A stretch of DNA of 64,000 bases from Arcticibacterium sp964021845 (GCF_964021845.1 NZ_CAXHZC010000009.1:91705-155704), one strand, 5' to 3'. Positions 17,641 to 26,698 are shown, counted from the first letter of the stretch. Program-made: numbers and translations. Notes: a model not told the origin generated them from the letters alone.

Positions 17641-18156
17641 ATGAATAGTAATATCCATTTACGACATATAGGTATATTGAATTTTGCACTATTAATAATG
17701 TGCAGTTTCGGACTATATCTTTTTTATTGGTTCTATAAAAACTGGGCAATGATTCTTGATGAATTAGGGTTGAACATTCAACCAGTTATAAGGTCGGTGT
17801 TTTATATGATATTCTTGCCTGGGTTACTCAAAAGGATTAATAAGTTAGGAGTGCAAAATGATGGGAAACCATTCTCATGGTTAACTATTTCAGTACTAGT
17901 AATTCTTCTTCATTTAGGGTTTAATTTCATAGAAACTGGTAATGAATTATTAGATGTGTGGGCAGTTGTGATTTTTCTGTCGGTTAATTTTTTACTTTTT
18001 ATGCCTGTGCAAAAAAGCATCAATTACCAGTTTAGCCTGATAAGTGAAAACGAACCCGCTGGGCTATATTTGATAGAGAAAGTTATTATCGGAGTTGGTT
18101 CATTATTCTATTTTTTGTTGTTAATGGATACAATCTATTCTTTACTAGGGAACTGA
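17641..18156 (+). CDS. Hypothetical membrane protein
   Basis: The 171-residue protein has about four hydrophobic segments (near residues 12-30, 45-60, 80-100, 105-125 and 145-168, the boundaries being uncertain). The first contains LYLFYWFYKNWAMI. This resembles an uncharacterised Bacteroidota family with an FYLFYWFYKNW-like start, but I cannot name it with confidence. It follows folD by 3 nt and a strong terminator comes after it. Confidence 0.6.
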   Translation: MNSNIHLRHIGILNFALLIMCSFGLYLFYWFYKNWAMILDELGLNIQPVIRSVFYMIFLPGLLKRINKLGVQNDGKPFSWLTISVLVILLHLGFNFIETGNELLDVWAVVIFLSVNFLLFMPVQKSINYQFSLISENEPAGLYLIEKVIIGVGSLFYFLLLMDTIYSLLGN

Positions 18157-18191
18157 AATCGCATTTTTTAAAACTTTTGACTACAACAATT

Positions 18192-18232
18192 ACACGTGCA
18201 AATTCCAAGGAACTTGCACGTGTTATTTTTTT
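18192..18232 (+). terminator. Rho-independent terminator after folD and the membrane protein
   Basis: A perfect 10-bp stem (18192-18201 with 18214-18223) can extend inward with a TCC/GGA pair. It is followed by a run of seven T. Confidence 0.9.
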
Positions 18233-18263
18233 GTTATAGCTTTAGATATAAAATCATTTCAAA

Positions 18264-18521
18264 ATGAGCAGCACTAAACTTACATTGACTATAAAAGATG
18301 CCAGTATCATAGAGGAAGCCAAAGCTTATTCTAAAGAAACTGGTAGAAGCTTGTCTAACATGTTTGAGAATTACTTGAAAACTGTTTTACGAGAAAAAGA
18401 AGATGTTAAAGACGTTGACCTACCACCTTTAGTAAAATCATTGAGCGGATGCGTACCGATACCTGAAGGGAAAACAGATGATGATATACTCTGGGAGGCA
18501 CTTCAAGAAAAGTTTTTGTGA
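18264..18521 (+). CDS. DUF6364-type antitoxin
   Basis: The 85-residue protein starts with a ribbon-helix-helix-like segment: KLTLTIKDASIIEEAKAYSKETGRSLSNMFENYL. This pattern is typical of DUF6364 antitoxins, which bind DNA and neutralise a PIN toxin. The C-terminal half (DLPPLVKSLSGCVPIPEG) would contact the toxin. Its stop codon overlaps the start of the PIN gene by one base (TGATG), as expected for translational coupling. The upstream terminator isolates the pair from folD. Confidence 0.8.
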   Translation: MSSTKLTLTIKDASIIEEAKAYSKETGRSLSNMFENYLKTVLREKEDVKDVDLPPLVKSLSGCVPIPEGKTDDDILWEALQEKFL

Positions 18522-18934
18522 TGAATATTTTCATAGACACAAATGTAATTTTGGATGTATTCCATTTAAGGCACCCTTTTTATGATGCTTCATCCGAATT
18601 GTTAGGGAAATGTGAAAAAGGAGAGCTTACAGGATTTATGAACTTAATTTCTCTTGCTAATATTCACTATATCAGCTCTAAAATAGTCGGAAAGGAGCAA
18701 TCCATTTCGAATCTAAAAGTCCTGCTCGGCTTTATGAAAATAACCTCATCTAATTCTGATTTGGCAAAGCAAGCCCTCTATTCTGACTTTAATGATTTAG
18801 AAGATGCTCTTCAACATTATTCGGCAGCAGGGGTTGATAAGATTGCAGGCATTATCACTAGAGATTTAAATGATTTTAAAGTTAGCGATATACCCGTTTA
18901 CACCCCCTCCGAATTCCTAAAACTCAATCCTTAG
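18521..18934 (+). CDS. PIN domain toxin (VapC-like ribonuclease)
   Basis: Reading from the ATG at 18521 rather than the GTG three bases earlier gives 137 residues. The PIN acidic residues are visible: Asp6 in FIDTNVILD, the Asp92/Glu94/Asp95 cluster in DFNDLEDALQHYSA, and Asp115 in IITRDLNDF. PIN toxins are Mg-dependent RNases that often cut tRNA or rRNA. The second acidic position usual in VapC (around residue 40-45) is not obvious. The last 11 bases overlap the end of the convergent glutamate-synthase-like gene. Confidence 0.82.
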   Translation: MNIFIDTNVILDVFHLRHPFYDASSELLGKCEKGELTGFMNLISLANIHYISSKIVGKEQSISNLKVLLGFMKITSSNSDLAKQALYSDFNDLEDALQHYSAAGVDKIAGIITRDLNDFKVSDIPVYTPSEFLKLNP

Positions 18935-20411
18935 CCATCACTACCTCATCTTTCTGATAGCCGTATGCTAACCTTAGCGGTGCGGTATGGGCATTATCTC
19001 CCATAGAAACGTCTATATCATCCATGTTAAACTGGCTTGGATGCTCATAACCGCAGGCATGCGTTATTTCTATAATTTCTTTGGTGAGGGTTTTCATATA
19101 GTTGGCAAAACGCACACTCTTTAATGCAGGGTCTAGCCCAGCCTCTAGCCACTTATTATTGGTTGCAATACCCGTTGGACATCTATTAGTGTGGCAGACT
19201 TGTGCCTGAATGCAGCCAATAGACATTAAAGCCTCACGTGCCACATTTATTATGTCAACTCCCATAGCAAGAGCCATAATGGCACTATCTGGCATTCCTA
19301 GTTTTCCGGAGCCTATGAAAGTTATTCTTTGGGTAAGTCCATAACGCTGGAATACTTTGTAAACAGAAGAAAAAGCATATACCCAAGGTAGAGCAACATG
19401 GTCTGCAAACGAGGGTGGAGCAGCCCCTGTACCACCTTCACCGCCATCTATAGTGATGAAGTCAGGCCCGTAACCAGTGTCTTTCATTAAAATAGCTAGC
19501 TCTTCCCACATTTCTAATTTACCAACCGCAGCTTTGATTCCAACAGGTAAACCCGTGTGCTTGGCTATAGTTTCTATAAAATCCACCATTTCAGGGATAT
19601 TGCTAAAAGCAGAGTGAGAAGCAGGAGAAAGTACAGCTTCGCCTACTTTTACATGCCTTATTTCCGCTAATTCTTTCGTGATTTTTGAGCCAGGCAGTAC
19701 GCCACCTTTTCCTGGTTTCGCCCCTTGAGAAAGTTTGACTTCAATCATCTTGATATTAGGGTTGGCCTGAACTAAGGCTACCATCTTATCTAAATCAAAA
19801 TTTCCGTCATGGTCTCTTACACCGAAGTATCCTGTACCAAAGTGGAAGCAAACATCAGAGCCAAACTTATGGTAAGGAGAAAGTCCGCCTTCGCCGGTGT
19901 TATGATAACAGCCAAATTGATGAGCACCTTGATTAAGAGCAGAAACGGCTGCCGCAGAAAGTGAGCCATAGCTCATGGCCGATATGTTTATAATTGATTT
20001 TGGTCGGTAAGGTTTATCTCTGTGAGCACCCATTATTTTGGCAGATGCACAGGGCTTGTCAAAAGATTCGTTTGGGTCGGTTTTTAGGGGCATTAGAGCA
20101 GGTTTAATGAAAATATAACCTGCTTCATGTATGTCTTGGTCAGTACCAAAACCCTGGTAATGGTTCTCTTTTTTTGAAGAGGCATACACCCAAGAGCGTT
20201 GCCTTCTATTGAAGGGTAGCTCTTCTCTGTTATTTGCTACAATATATTGTCTTAGCTCAGGCCCTATACTCTCTAAGAGGTATCTAATATGACCTATTAG
20301 CGGGAAATTATGGACAATGGTATGTCTTTTTTGGAAGATGTCTCTAAGAATAATAGTGACAATAATTAGGACTAAATATACCCACCAAGGTAATGATGTG
20401 ATGAAGTTCAT
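18924..20411 (-). CDS. FMN-binding glutamate synthase family protein
   Basis: The 495-residue protein has one N-terminal membrane helix (about residues 8-26) and then a glutamate-synthase central/FMN barrel domain. Visible motifs are SINISAMSYGSLSA-like sequence, GEGGLSPYHKF, KLSQGAKPGKGG and TIDGGEGGTGAAP. A Cys cluster (GCIQAQVCHTNRCPTGIA) matches the 3Fe-4S ligands of GltB. There is no amidotransferase domain, so it is not a complete glutamate synthase. Stand-alone membrane-anchored versions are common, but their reaction is not established. It has its own -7 element. Confidence 0.85.
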   Translation of the reverse strand: MNFITSLPWWVYLVLIIVTIILRDIFQKRHTIVHNFPLIGHIRYLLESIGPELRQYIVANNREELPFNRRQRSWVYASSKKENHYQGFGTDQDIHEAGYIFIKPALMPLKTDPNESFDKPCASAKIMGAHRDKPYRPKSIINISAMSYGSLSAAAVSALNQGAHQFGCYHNTGEGGLSPYHKFGSDVCFHFGTGYFGVRDHDGNFDLDKMVALVQANPNIKMIEVKLSQGAKPGKGGVLPGSKITKELAEIRHVKVGEAVLSPASHSAFSNIPEMVDFIETIAKHTGLPVGIKAAVGKLEMWEELAILMKDTGYGPDFITIDGGEGGTGAAPPSFADHVALPWVYAFSSVYKVFQRYGLTQRITFIGSGKLGMPDSAIMALAMGVDIINVAREALMSIGCIQAQVCHTNRCPTGIATNNKWLEAGLDPALKSVRFANYMKTLTKEIIEITHACGYEHPSQFNMDDIDVSMGDNAHTAPLRLAYGYQKDEVVMAKD

Positions 20412-20432
20412 TTATATTGAAGTTTAGTGTGA

Positions 20433-20440
20433 CAAAGCTA
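20433..20440 (-). promoter_or_regulatory. -7 element of the glutamate-synthase-like gene
   Basis: The minus strand reads TAGCTTTG, an exact TAnnTTTG, 21 nt before the start. It sits only 3 bases after the terminator of the upstream aroA gene. Confidence 0.5.
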
Positions 20441-20443
20441 TTA

Positions 20444-20477
20444 AAAAAGCTCGTCTCTTTTCAGAAACGAGCTTTTT
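20444..20477 (-). terminator. Terminator of aroA
   Basis: AAAAAGCTCGT (20444-20454) pairs perfectly with ACGAGCTTTTT (20467-20477), an 11-bp stem ending in a T run on the minus strand, 26 nt past the aroA stop. Confidence 0.85.
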
Positions 20478-20503
20478 CATAAGAAGGTTTACCAGGAGTA
20501 ATA

Positions 20504-21742
20504 TTATTGCTGTTTAATAACTTCACTTAAATGTTCCCAATATTCTGGGTATGATTTAACCACCACATCAGGCTCTTCAATAATCACATCAATCAACATT
20601 GCTAGAGGAGCAAAAGCCATGGCCATTCTGTGGTCTTCATAGGTCGTAAAAGTTGGAGTTTCTGTTATATTAGAAATATTCGGATTTCCTTTTACCTCGT
20701 AAAGATGATTTGTTTCTATTTCCACCAAGTCTCCGCCTATCTTCTTAAGCTCATTTTGAAGAGCCAAAACGCGGTCTGTTTCTTTGATTTTTAAGCTTTC
20801 AATTCCCGTATATTTAGCTGGAATATTTTTAGCCGCACATATTACCGCTACAGTTTGTGTTAAGTCAGGGCAATTTGCAAAGTCCCATTCTAAGCTTTTG
20901 GCATCAGGAATTTTGGTCAAAAGAACACCATTCTCTGTAAAAGTACTTTCTACACCTAAGAACTTCATGATATCTACTATAGCACTATCTCCTTGAAGCG
21001 AGTTTTCTTTCAAGCCTAAAAGCTCAATTTTGGTATCAGCATAGCGAGATAAAGCCACCACACTATACCAGTAACTAGCACCAGACCAGTCAGATTCTAT
21101 TTTATAAGAAATGGGCTCATATTTTTGAGGAGAAACAGAAAGTGTTTTGGCATCCCAATCTGCTTTAACAGTTACACCAAATGACGCCATCAGCTGAATA
21201 GTCATGGTGATATATGGAATAGAACCGATTTCACCAGTAAGGTTAATCATGAGTCCTTTTGGCAAAGTAGGAGCAATCATCAGAAGAGCTGAAATATATT
21301 GACTACTCACGTCACCTCTGATAGTTACCGTGTCACTACTTTGATTTGCAAAACCTTTTATTTGATGAGGCGGGTAGCCATCATTTTTCAAATAGTCTAT
21401 TTCTACGCCTATAGTTCTAAGAGCATCTACCAAAATACCAATAGGGCGTTCCTGCATTCTTGGTGTGCCGGTCATAAGCTTTTTAACTCCTTTAGAAGAG
21501 AAGTAGGCTGTTAAAAAACGCATGGTAGTTCCAGCATCTAAAACATCAGCAGTGTCGGAGTCTTCTTTAAGAAGCCGAATCATGGTTTGTGTGTCTCTGG
21601 CAGAAGCAAGGTTCTCAAGGTCGCCTTTAAAACCACATAGTGCATTGATAATTAATGCTCTGTTGCTTTCTGATTTAGAAGAAGCCAAAGGTATTTTACC
21701 TTGGTAACTATGCGTGTTTTTTTTGAGAAGAATGCTTTCCAT
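20504..21742 (-). CDS. aroA: 3-phosphoshikimate 1-carboxyvinyltransferase (EPSP synthase)
   Basis: The 412-residue protein shows the EPSP synthase signatures. These are the N-terminal ASSKSESNRALI (PEP and shikimate-3-phosphate binding), LDAGTTMRFLTAYF, the late LKIKETDRVLALQNEL and EDHRMAMAFAPLA. The enzyme catalyses the sixth step of the shikimate pathway in the cytoplasm. It is a little shorter than the usual 425-430 residues but complete at both ends. It stands alone with an exact -7 element and its own terminator. Confidence 0.95.
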   Translation of the reverse strand: MESILLKKNTHSYQGKIPLASSKSESNRALIINALCGFKGDLENLASARDTQTMIRLLKEDSDTADVLDAGTTMRFLTAYFSSKGVKKLMTGTPRMQERPIGILVDALRTIGVEIDYLKNDGYPPHQIKGFANQSSDTVTIRGDVSSQYISALLMIAPTLPKGLMINLTGEIGSIPYITMTIQLMASFGVTVKADWDAKTLSVSPQKYEPISYKIESDWSGASYWYSVVALSRYADTKIELLGLKENSLQGDSAIVDIMKFLGVESTFTENGVLLTKIPDAKSLEWDFANCPDLTQTVAVICAAKNIPAKYTGIESLKIKETDRVLALQNELKKIGGDLVEIETNHLYEVKGNPNISNITETPTFTTYEDHRMAMAFAPLAMLIDVIIEEPDVVVKSYPEYWEHLSEVIKQQ

Positions 21743-21767
21743 GAACTGCCTTTTAAATTTTGAGTGG

Positions 21768-21775
21768 CAAAGATA
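21768..21775 (-). promoter_or_regulatory. -7 element of aroA
   Basis: The minus strand reads TATCTTTG, an exact TAnnTTTG, 25 nt before the aroA start. Confidence 0.55.
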
Positions 21776-21829
21776 AAAGCAAAGACTTAAAATATTGTAA
21801 AAATATGGCTTTTGTCCACGGTGTATTTA

Positions 21830-22411
21830 TCAATATTGAAAAACACGGAGTCTTCTTTTCTCATTAAACTTATACTTATTGAAAAACTTCTTCCTATTAG
21901 CTACCAATATTCTAGCGGCTTCTATTCCTGCTATATAGTAAATGGTATTAATGTTTTCCCAGGGTTTTCTTTTGAAGTAAATCCAGTCTAGAGCTAATGG
22001 AAGAAGCGTTACAGGTGAAAGTTTATAGTTTAAACCTTTTTGAACAGAACGCTTATAAAAGAGCTGTATGTCTTTCAAATAAAACATTCGAAGCTCATAC
22101 CGCTGCATGGTATTATCAAAGTATGTCAGCGAAAGCGTGCTGTCTGTAAGCCTCGTAAGGTTTCCTTTAAATGGAACATCATCCATAGTGAGTAAGGCTA
22201 TTTCTTGGTCTAGAAATATTTTCTTTCTTTTTGTAGAGCCTATTTTTTCTATAACCAGATACTTCTCGTGATTTTGCATTGCCTCAAATTCTTCTGGATT
22301 ATTTTTTTTCAGAATCTCTTCTACGCTTTCGGCTTCACGCATATGCGGGTCTTGAGCATAGCTTTGGGCAATAATTAGAAAAAAGAAAGCAAAAAATAGA
22401 TGTTTATACAT
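21830..22411 (-). CDS. Secreted hypothetical protein
   Basis: I chose the ATG at 22411, which gives a clean signal peptide (MYKHLFFAFFFLIIAQSYAQ) and 193 residues. The open frame continues 12 codons further upstream into the DUF502 gene. The mature part has a beta-rich middle (KGNLTRLTDSTLSLTYFDN) and a basic C-terminus with two weak hydrophobic stretches. I recognise no family. It starts 7 nt after the DUF502 gene and is the last gene of a three-gene operon. Confidence 0.65.
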   Translation of the reverse strand: MYKHLFFAFFFLIIAQSYAQDPHMREAESVEEILKKNNPEEFEAMQNHEKYLVIEKIGSTKRKKIFLDQEIALLTMDDVPFKGNLTRLTDSTLSLTYFDNTMQRYELRMFYLKDIQLFYKRSVQKGLNYKLSPVTLLPLALDWIYFKRKPWENINTIYYIAGIEAARILVANRKKFFNKYKFNEKRRLRVFQY

Positions 22412-22418
22412 ATTCGAA

Positions 22419-23015
22419 TTAAGCTTTGTCAGAAAACGAAACACCACCTGATACTATAACTTTCATGGCTTCAGCACTTGATAAGTCCAGCATTTTTATA
22501 CTTGTTTTCGGCACTATAAACATATCGCCAGAGATGGCATAACTATGCGGGCAGTATACAGATACCATTTCAGCCTCGCCTATTTGTTCTAGACTTTCTT
22601 GGGTCAAAAAACCGAGTTTATTCACGCTATTCTCTTTATTCAATGTCACTAAAACTGGATGTTTAAATTTCTTTTTATCACCTACAAAAGCCGATATCAA
22701 ATCTTTAAAAGCCGCATAAAAAATCTTAACTACGGGTAAGTTTTTAATGGCGTTTTCTACCCAATTTTGAAGGGTACTAGGCAGCAAACGGGTAAAAACA
22801 AAACCAATTAAGGCCGTACCTCCCACTACTATTAAAAAACCTAAACCTGGAATTACGTATTCTTGGCTTTGGTTATCTGCCGCAAAACGTATCCTAGCCA
22901 AGCTATCAACAAAATCAAATGCACTATAAAGTAGCAGGAGCGTAAAACCAACGGGAGCTACAAAGAGCAGCCCTCGCATAAAGTAGTTTAATAGGTGTTT
23001 TAATATTCGCTCCAT
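22419..23015 (-). CDS. DUF502 membrane protein
   Basis: The 198-residue protein has two membrane helices (about residues 13-33 and 53-75) flanking a short loop, followed by a soluble domain. Diagnostic DUF502 sequences are YFMRGLLFVAPVGFTLLLL, PGLGFLIVVGGTALIGFVFTR and LPVVKIFYAAFKDL. The end of the family domain is marked by VSVYCPHSYAISGDMFIVP. The function of DUF502 is unknown. It begins 3 nt after the DUF4139 gene and is clearly cotranscribed with it. Confidence 0.85.
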   Translation of the reverse strand: MERILKHLLNYFMRGLLFVAPVGFTLLLLYSAFDFVDSLARIRFAADNQSQEYVIPGLGFLIVVGGTALIGFVFTRLLPSTLQNWVENAIKNLPVVKIFYAAFKDLISAFVGDKKKFKHPVLVTLNKENSVNKLGFLTQESLEQIGEAEMVSVYCPHSYAISGDMFIVPKTSIKMLDLSSAEAMKVIVSGGVSFSDKA

Positions 23016-23018
23016 GGT

Positions 23019-24581
23019 TTATAGGTTAAGCACTTGTTTATCTTTTGGATATTTTACGGTGTATTTAAGGTCTAGTTTACTGCTTTGAGTGGCTGGAATA
23101 TTAAGCTCCCAAGTAACTTTCCCTTTTTCCGAGTCTAATATACCACCACTTAGCTCTTCTATTTCCACTTCAATGTCGGAATTTTGAGAAACAGGTAATT
23201 GGTCTTCTACCAAAATATTAACTGCTTCGTTCTTAAGGTTTCTAAAAGTAAGTTCATACCCGAAACTTTCTTTCACGTTAGAGCCAAAGGTTTTTCTCGA
23301 CTTGTAGTTTTTAATCGCCTCTCTTTTTACTTCCACACGCTCGTCTCTACCTAAGCTAATTTTCAATTTGTCTTCCACACCAGCAGTACGCAAATATGAG
23401 TCACCCACAAAAGTGCCTTCTAAATAAATTTTGGCAGGAGCCGACATTAAGTTATACTTTTCCCAATCGGACACTTCGGCTACCAAAAAGCCATTAGTGT
23501 CAAATTTAGGCACTACATAAGTGGTATATTTAGCAGGAAGATTTAAATCTTGAATTTCTACTGTCTCTGTATTTCCAGTATTGATGGTATACGGAATACT
23601 GATGTCAAATTGTGTATTTAGCATGTTTTCAGAAACCTCAACATAGTTCCCCGCTGAAACCATGTCGGCAGACTCTTCGGCCATCATTAAAGCACCATCA
23701 TTCATAGAACTTTTACGCATGGCTGCAGGGGCGGGAGGCCTGTTCTCGTAAAAGTTAAGGTATTGTGGATATAGCTCTGGCTTTACAGTTCTGCTATTCA
23801 CTTGAGCAGTAGATAAGCTTAGAGAAACATTATTCCAGTTTACACCTGTATTTTGAAAAACCTCCGCTTTGTATTTAAGGTTTACAGGGCTTTCTGTATT
23901 AGCCACTCTAATATCATAATTTGGTCTCCAGCCTGTGCCGTAAACCAAGTATTTAAGGTCAAGATTTGCTACCGTAGCTTTATTCGCTTTTACTGTAAGT
24001 ATTATTTTACCAAGCGGCAGTTTTCTCGAGGGGTCCGTTTTTATTTGATTTTCAATAGCAGTCTTTTTAGCTTCCAATGCTTTCTTTCTTGCTTTTAATT
24101 CTAATTTTTGGGTACCAATGTCGGTCAATTTCTTTTTGAAATATTTACTCATCAATTCTAAATCGTCGGCAAATAAATCATCGGTGTCACTTTTAATTTT
24201 GGTATTATCCATTATCATTTCTTCTTCATTCTTATTGACATCCAATAGCATTTCGGTTTTGTCAATTTCAGATTGAAGTATTTCTAAAGAATCTTCAAGA
24301 TTTTGAATTTTTTTGGAAATAAAGTCTTTCTCAAAATTGACTGCAAGCAGAACAAAATCTCCTTTTCCACCTACTTGAATGCTGTTCGCATCAATGGTAG
24401 AAGCCAAATCAGAGATGATGATTTTAGAAAGACCACTTTTCAAATTTGCGGTAACATTAGAGCTAATTTGAGCTCTGTTTGTGAAAACGGTAATGTGATT
24501 GATATCGGCATTGGTTTCCACATTTTGTGCAAAGGAAACTAGCGATATAAAAAGTATAAAAACTGTGCTTAGGGACTTCAT
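23019..24581 (-). CDS. DUF4139 / mucoidy-inhibitor-A-like secreted protein
   Basis: The 520-residue protein has a signal peptide (to about residue 18). An N-terminal DUF4140-like beta domain follows (ITVFTNRAQISSNVTANL), then a long charged coiled coil (about 85-190). The DUF4139 domain contains LKYLVYGTGWRPNYDIRV and VNWNNVSLSLSTAQ and ends in WELNIPATQSSKLDLKYTVKYP. The family is named after MuiA, reported to affect mucoidy; the biochemical role is unknown. It is the first gene of the DUF4139-DUF502-secreted protein operon. A TAGCTTTC, one base off the -7 consensus, lies upstream. Confidence 0.82.
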   Translation of the reverse strand: MKSLSTVFILFISLVSFAQNVETNADINHITVFTNRAQISSNVTANLKSGLSKIIISDLASTIDANSIQVGGKGDFVLLAVNFEKDFISKKIQNLEDSLEILQSEIDKTEMLLDVNKNEEEMIMDNTKIKSDTDDLFADDLELMSKYFKKKLTDIGTQKLELKARKKALEAKKTAIENQIKTDPSRKLPLGKIILTVKANKATVANLDLKYLVYGTGWRPNYDIRVANTESPVNLKYKAEVFQNTGVNWNNVSLSLSTAQVNSRTVKPELYPQYLNFYENRPPAPAAMRKSSMNDGALMMAEESADMVSAGNYVEVSENMLNTQFDISIPYTINTGNTETVEIQDLNLPAKYTTYVVPKFDTNGFLVAEVSDWEKYNLMSAPAKIYLEGTFVGDSYLRTAGVEDKLKISLGRDERVEVKREAIKNYKSRKTFGSNVKESFGYELTFRNLKNEAVNILVEDQLPVSQNSDIEVEIEELSGGILDSEKGKVTWELNIPATQSSKLDLKYTVKYPKDKQVLNL

Positions 24582-24730
24582 TTGGTTATTTTAGTTTTTT
24601 TGAATGAAAGCTATCTTATTCTAAGAATAGAATAAATAGGGATTTGGTTCTAAAAACGCTTTTTTTTCAATTTTAGCGTCACCTAAAACTGATAATTGAT
24701 AAATTCGCAGCTCCATAACTCCAATATAGA

Positions 24731-25801
24731 ATGTTTGACCATAAAGAAATTAGAAAATTCACTGAAAATGTTTTCATGGCCATTGGCTGTTCAGAAAAAG
24801 ATGCGAAGCTTTCGGCGGACGTCTTAATTTCTGCCGATTTAAATGGTGTAGATTCTCACGGTGTAGCTCGTTTGGCGGGTTATGTAAGATTGTTTGACCA
24901 TGGTAGGTTAAATCCTAAGCCAAATATTAAGATTATTCATGAGACACCTTCTACTGCCACTGTGGATGGCGATAAAGGTCTTGGTTTGGTGGTAGCACCA
25001 TTTGCCATGAATGTGGCAAAAGAGAAAGCTGAAAAAGTAGGTAGTGGCTGGGTTTCTGTTCAAAATTCAAATCATTTTGGGGTAGCGGGTTATCACTCGT
25101 CATTGGCTTTAGAAAAAGACATGATAGGTTGGGCTATGACTAATGCTGCCCCATTAGTAGTGCCAACCTTTTCAAAGGAAAAATTATTAGGAACTAACCC
25201 TATTTCAGTGGCCATACCGGCCAATGAGCAACCTGCTTTCTTAGCAGATTTTGCATCAACGGCAGTAGCTTATGGCAAAATGGAAATTCTTCAAAGAGAG
25301 GGGAAACCTGCTCCTATGGGTTGGGTACAAGATTCTCATGGGAAACTTACAGATAATAATAATGCAGTGAAAGAGGGTGGTGGTTTATTGCCGCTAGGTG
25401 GAGATAGAGAGCATGGAAGTCATAAAGGTTATGGTTTAGGGTCTATAGTTGATATATTTTCGGGCGTACTTTCAGGTGCAAATTTTGGACCTTGGGTGCC
25501 GCCATTTGCCACAGCAGGTTTTCATGGCATGGCCGCGGAGCAAGTAGGTAAAGGTACAGGGCACTTTTTAGGTGCTATGCGAATTGATGGCTTTAGACCA
25601 GCCGCAGATTTTAAAGAGCACATGGATATTTGGATAAACAGATTCCGTGCTGCACCTGCCATTGATGGCGAAAAAGTCCAAATTCCAGGAGACCAAGAGC
25701 GTAACTTCAGAACAGAGCGTCTTAAAACCGGATTGCCACTTAATGATAAGGTGGTAGAAAGTTTGGAGGAGCTAGGGAAGAGGTTTTCAATTAGTTTTTA
25801 A
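24731..25801 (+). CDS. Ldh-family (malate/L-lactate-type) NAD(P)-dependent oxidoreductase
   Basis: The 356-residue protein belongs to the malate/L-lactate/ureidoglycolate dehydrogenase family, distinct from the Rossmann-type LDH. Signatures are ADLNGVDSHGVARLAGYV near the N-terminus, VQNSNHFGVAGYHSSLAL with the conserved His, LLGTNPISVAIP and HGSHKGYGLGSIVDIF. It reduces or oxidises a 2-hydroxy/2-keto acid; the exact substrate is not readable. It is a single plus-strand gene whose last 11 bases overlap the convergent neighbour. Confidence 0.88.
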   Translation: MFDHKEIRKFTENVFMAIGCSEKDAKLSADVLISADLNGVDSHGVARLAGYVRLFDHGRLNPKPNIKIIHETPSTATVDGDKGLGLVVAPFAMNVAKEKAEKVGSGWVSVQNSNHFGVAGYHSSLALEKDMIGWAMTNAAPLVVPTFSKEKLLGTNPISVAIPANEQPAFLADFASTAVAYGKMEILQREGKPAPMGWVQDSHGKLTDNNNAVKEGGGLLPLGGDREHGSHKGYGLGSIVDIFSGVLSGANFGPWVPPFATAGFHGMAAEQVGKGTGHFLGAMRIDGFRPAADFKEHMDIWINRFRAAPAIDGEKVQIPGDQERNFRTERLKTGLPLNDKVVESLEELGKRFSISF

Positions 25802-26663
25802 ACGGAGATTCATTTAATAATTCATTAAGTCGTTTTACTATGTTTTCTTGAATTACGATTGTTTCATAAATAAAATCAGTGTCTCCTTTTTTCGTTATTT
25901 TTCCATAGCAAGTGGTGTCTGTATTAATATTCTCAGACAAGAATTTTTGAAACAAATTGGCTTGCTCTTGATAAAATGTTTTCTCCACTTTTAAGAATTC
26001 GTTAAATAACTGAATGAATATTTTTTTAATGTCATGCACTATAAATTGGACAGGGAAGAAGTTGTTATATTTTTCTAAATCTTTACCTAATTTCTTTTTC
26101 ATTCGAGGGTTTTTTAGGAGTTTTTCTTTTTCAAATTCAATAATAAGCTCTTTGGTAAAATCTTCTGAGTCCTCAATTCTATTTCCTTTAATTCGTACTA
26201 TTTGGATTGGGAAATTGTAATGTATCGCATAATCTCTTAATATGGAGAGAAATTTATATGAGAAATTGTTGTCGTAGATTAGACTTACGGCCTTTTTAAA
26301 ATTAAGGTATTCTTCTTTATTGGGATATTTATTAGCAAGTTTTATATCCAAGTGCTCAGAATAAGATTTCAAAGAACTTATGAAGTTAATAAAGGTTCTG
26401 TTAATTTCTACAAAGGTTTCATTCATGTACTCTTTGTTTATTTTAATACCATCTTTTCTGTTTTTTGAGTATCTATAAACTGTCTCATGATATTCTTTAT
26501 AGTTCCTGTTGATTACCTCAAAACGACGTTCAAAATAAAGAAACTCATGTAGAACCTCATTGGCATATTCTATTTTTTCAACTTCGCTTTGCGATAATTC
26601 ACGGATGATTTTGTATTCTCTGTTTTTTTCAGAAAAGAGATAAACATTGTCTTTTTTTACCAT
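25791..26663 (-). CDS. Hypothetical protein, charged and helical
   Basis: The reading frame opens with TTG at 26684, but the first ATG at 26663 gives a sensible start (MVKKDNVYLFSEKNREYK) and 290 residues. It has no signal peptide or membrane helix, is rich in Lys, Glu, Asn and aromatic residues, and appears mostly alpha-helical. I recognise no domain. Its base composition is more AT-rich than the neighbouring dehydrogenase, which may mean recent acquisition. It shares an 11-base 3' overlap with that gene. Confidence 0.6.
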   Translation of the reverse strand: MVKKDNVYLFSEKNREYKIIRELSQSEVEKIEYANEVLHEFLYFERRFEVINRNYKEYHETVYRYSKNRKDGIKINKEYMNETFVEINRTFINFISSLKSYSEHLDIKLANKYPNKEEYLNFKKAVSLIYDNNFSYKFLSILRDYAIHYNFPIQIVRIKGNRIEDSEDFTKELIIEFEKEKLLKNPRMKKKLGKDLEKYNNFFPVQFIVHDIKKIFIQLFNEFLKVEKTFYQEQANLFQKFLSENINTDTTCYGKITKKGDTDFIYETIVIQENIVKRLNELLNESPFKN

Positions 26664-26698
26664 TTGTGGAATTAAATAATTCAAGTTTGAAAAGTACT

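Noticed and set aside
18518..18520. GTG start for the PIN toxin
   Set aside because: The ATG immediately after gives the common TGATG coupling and the usual short N-terminus before the DTN motif.
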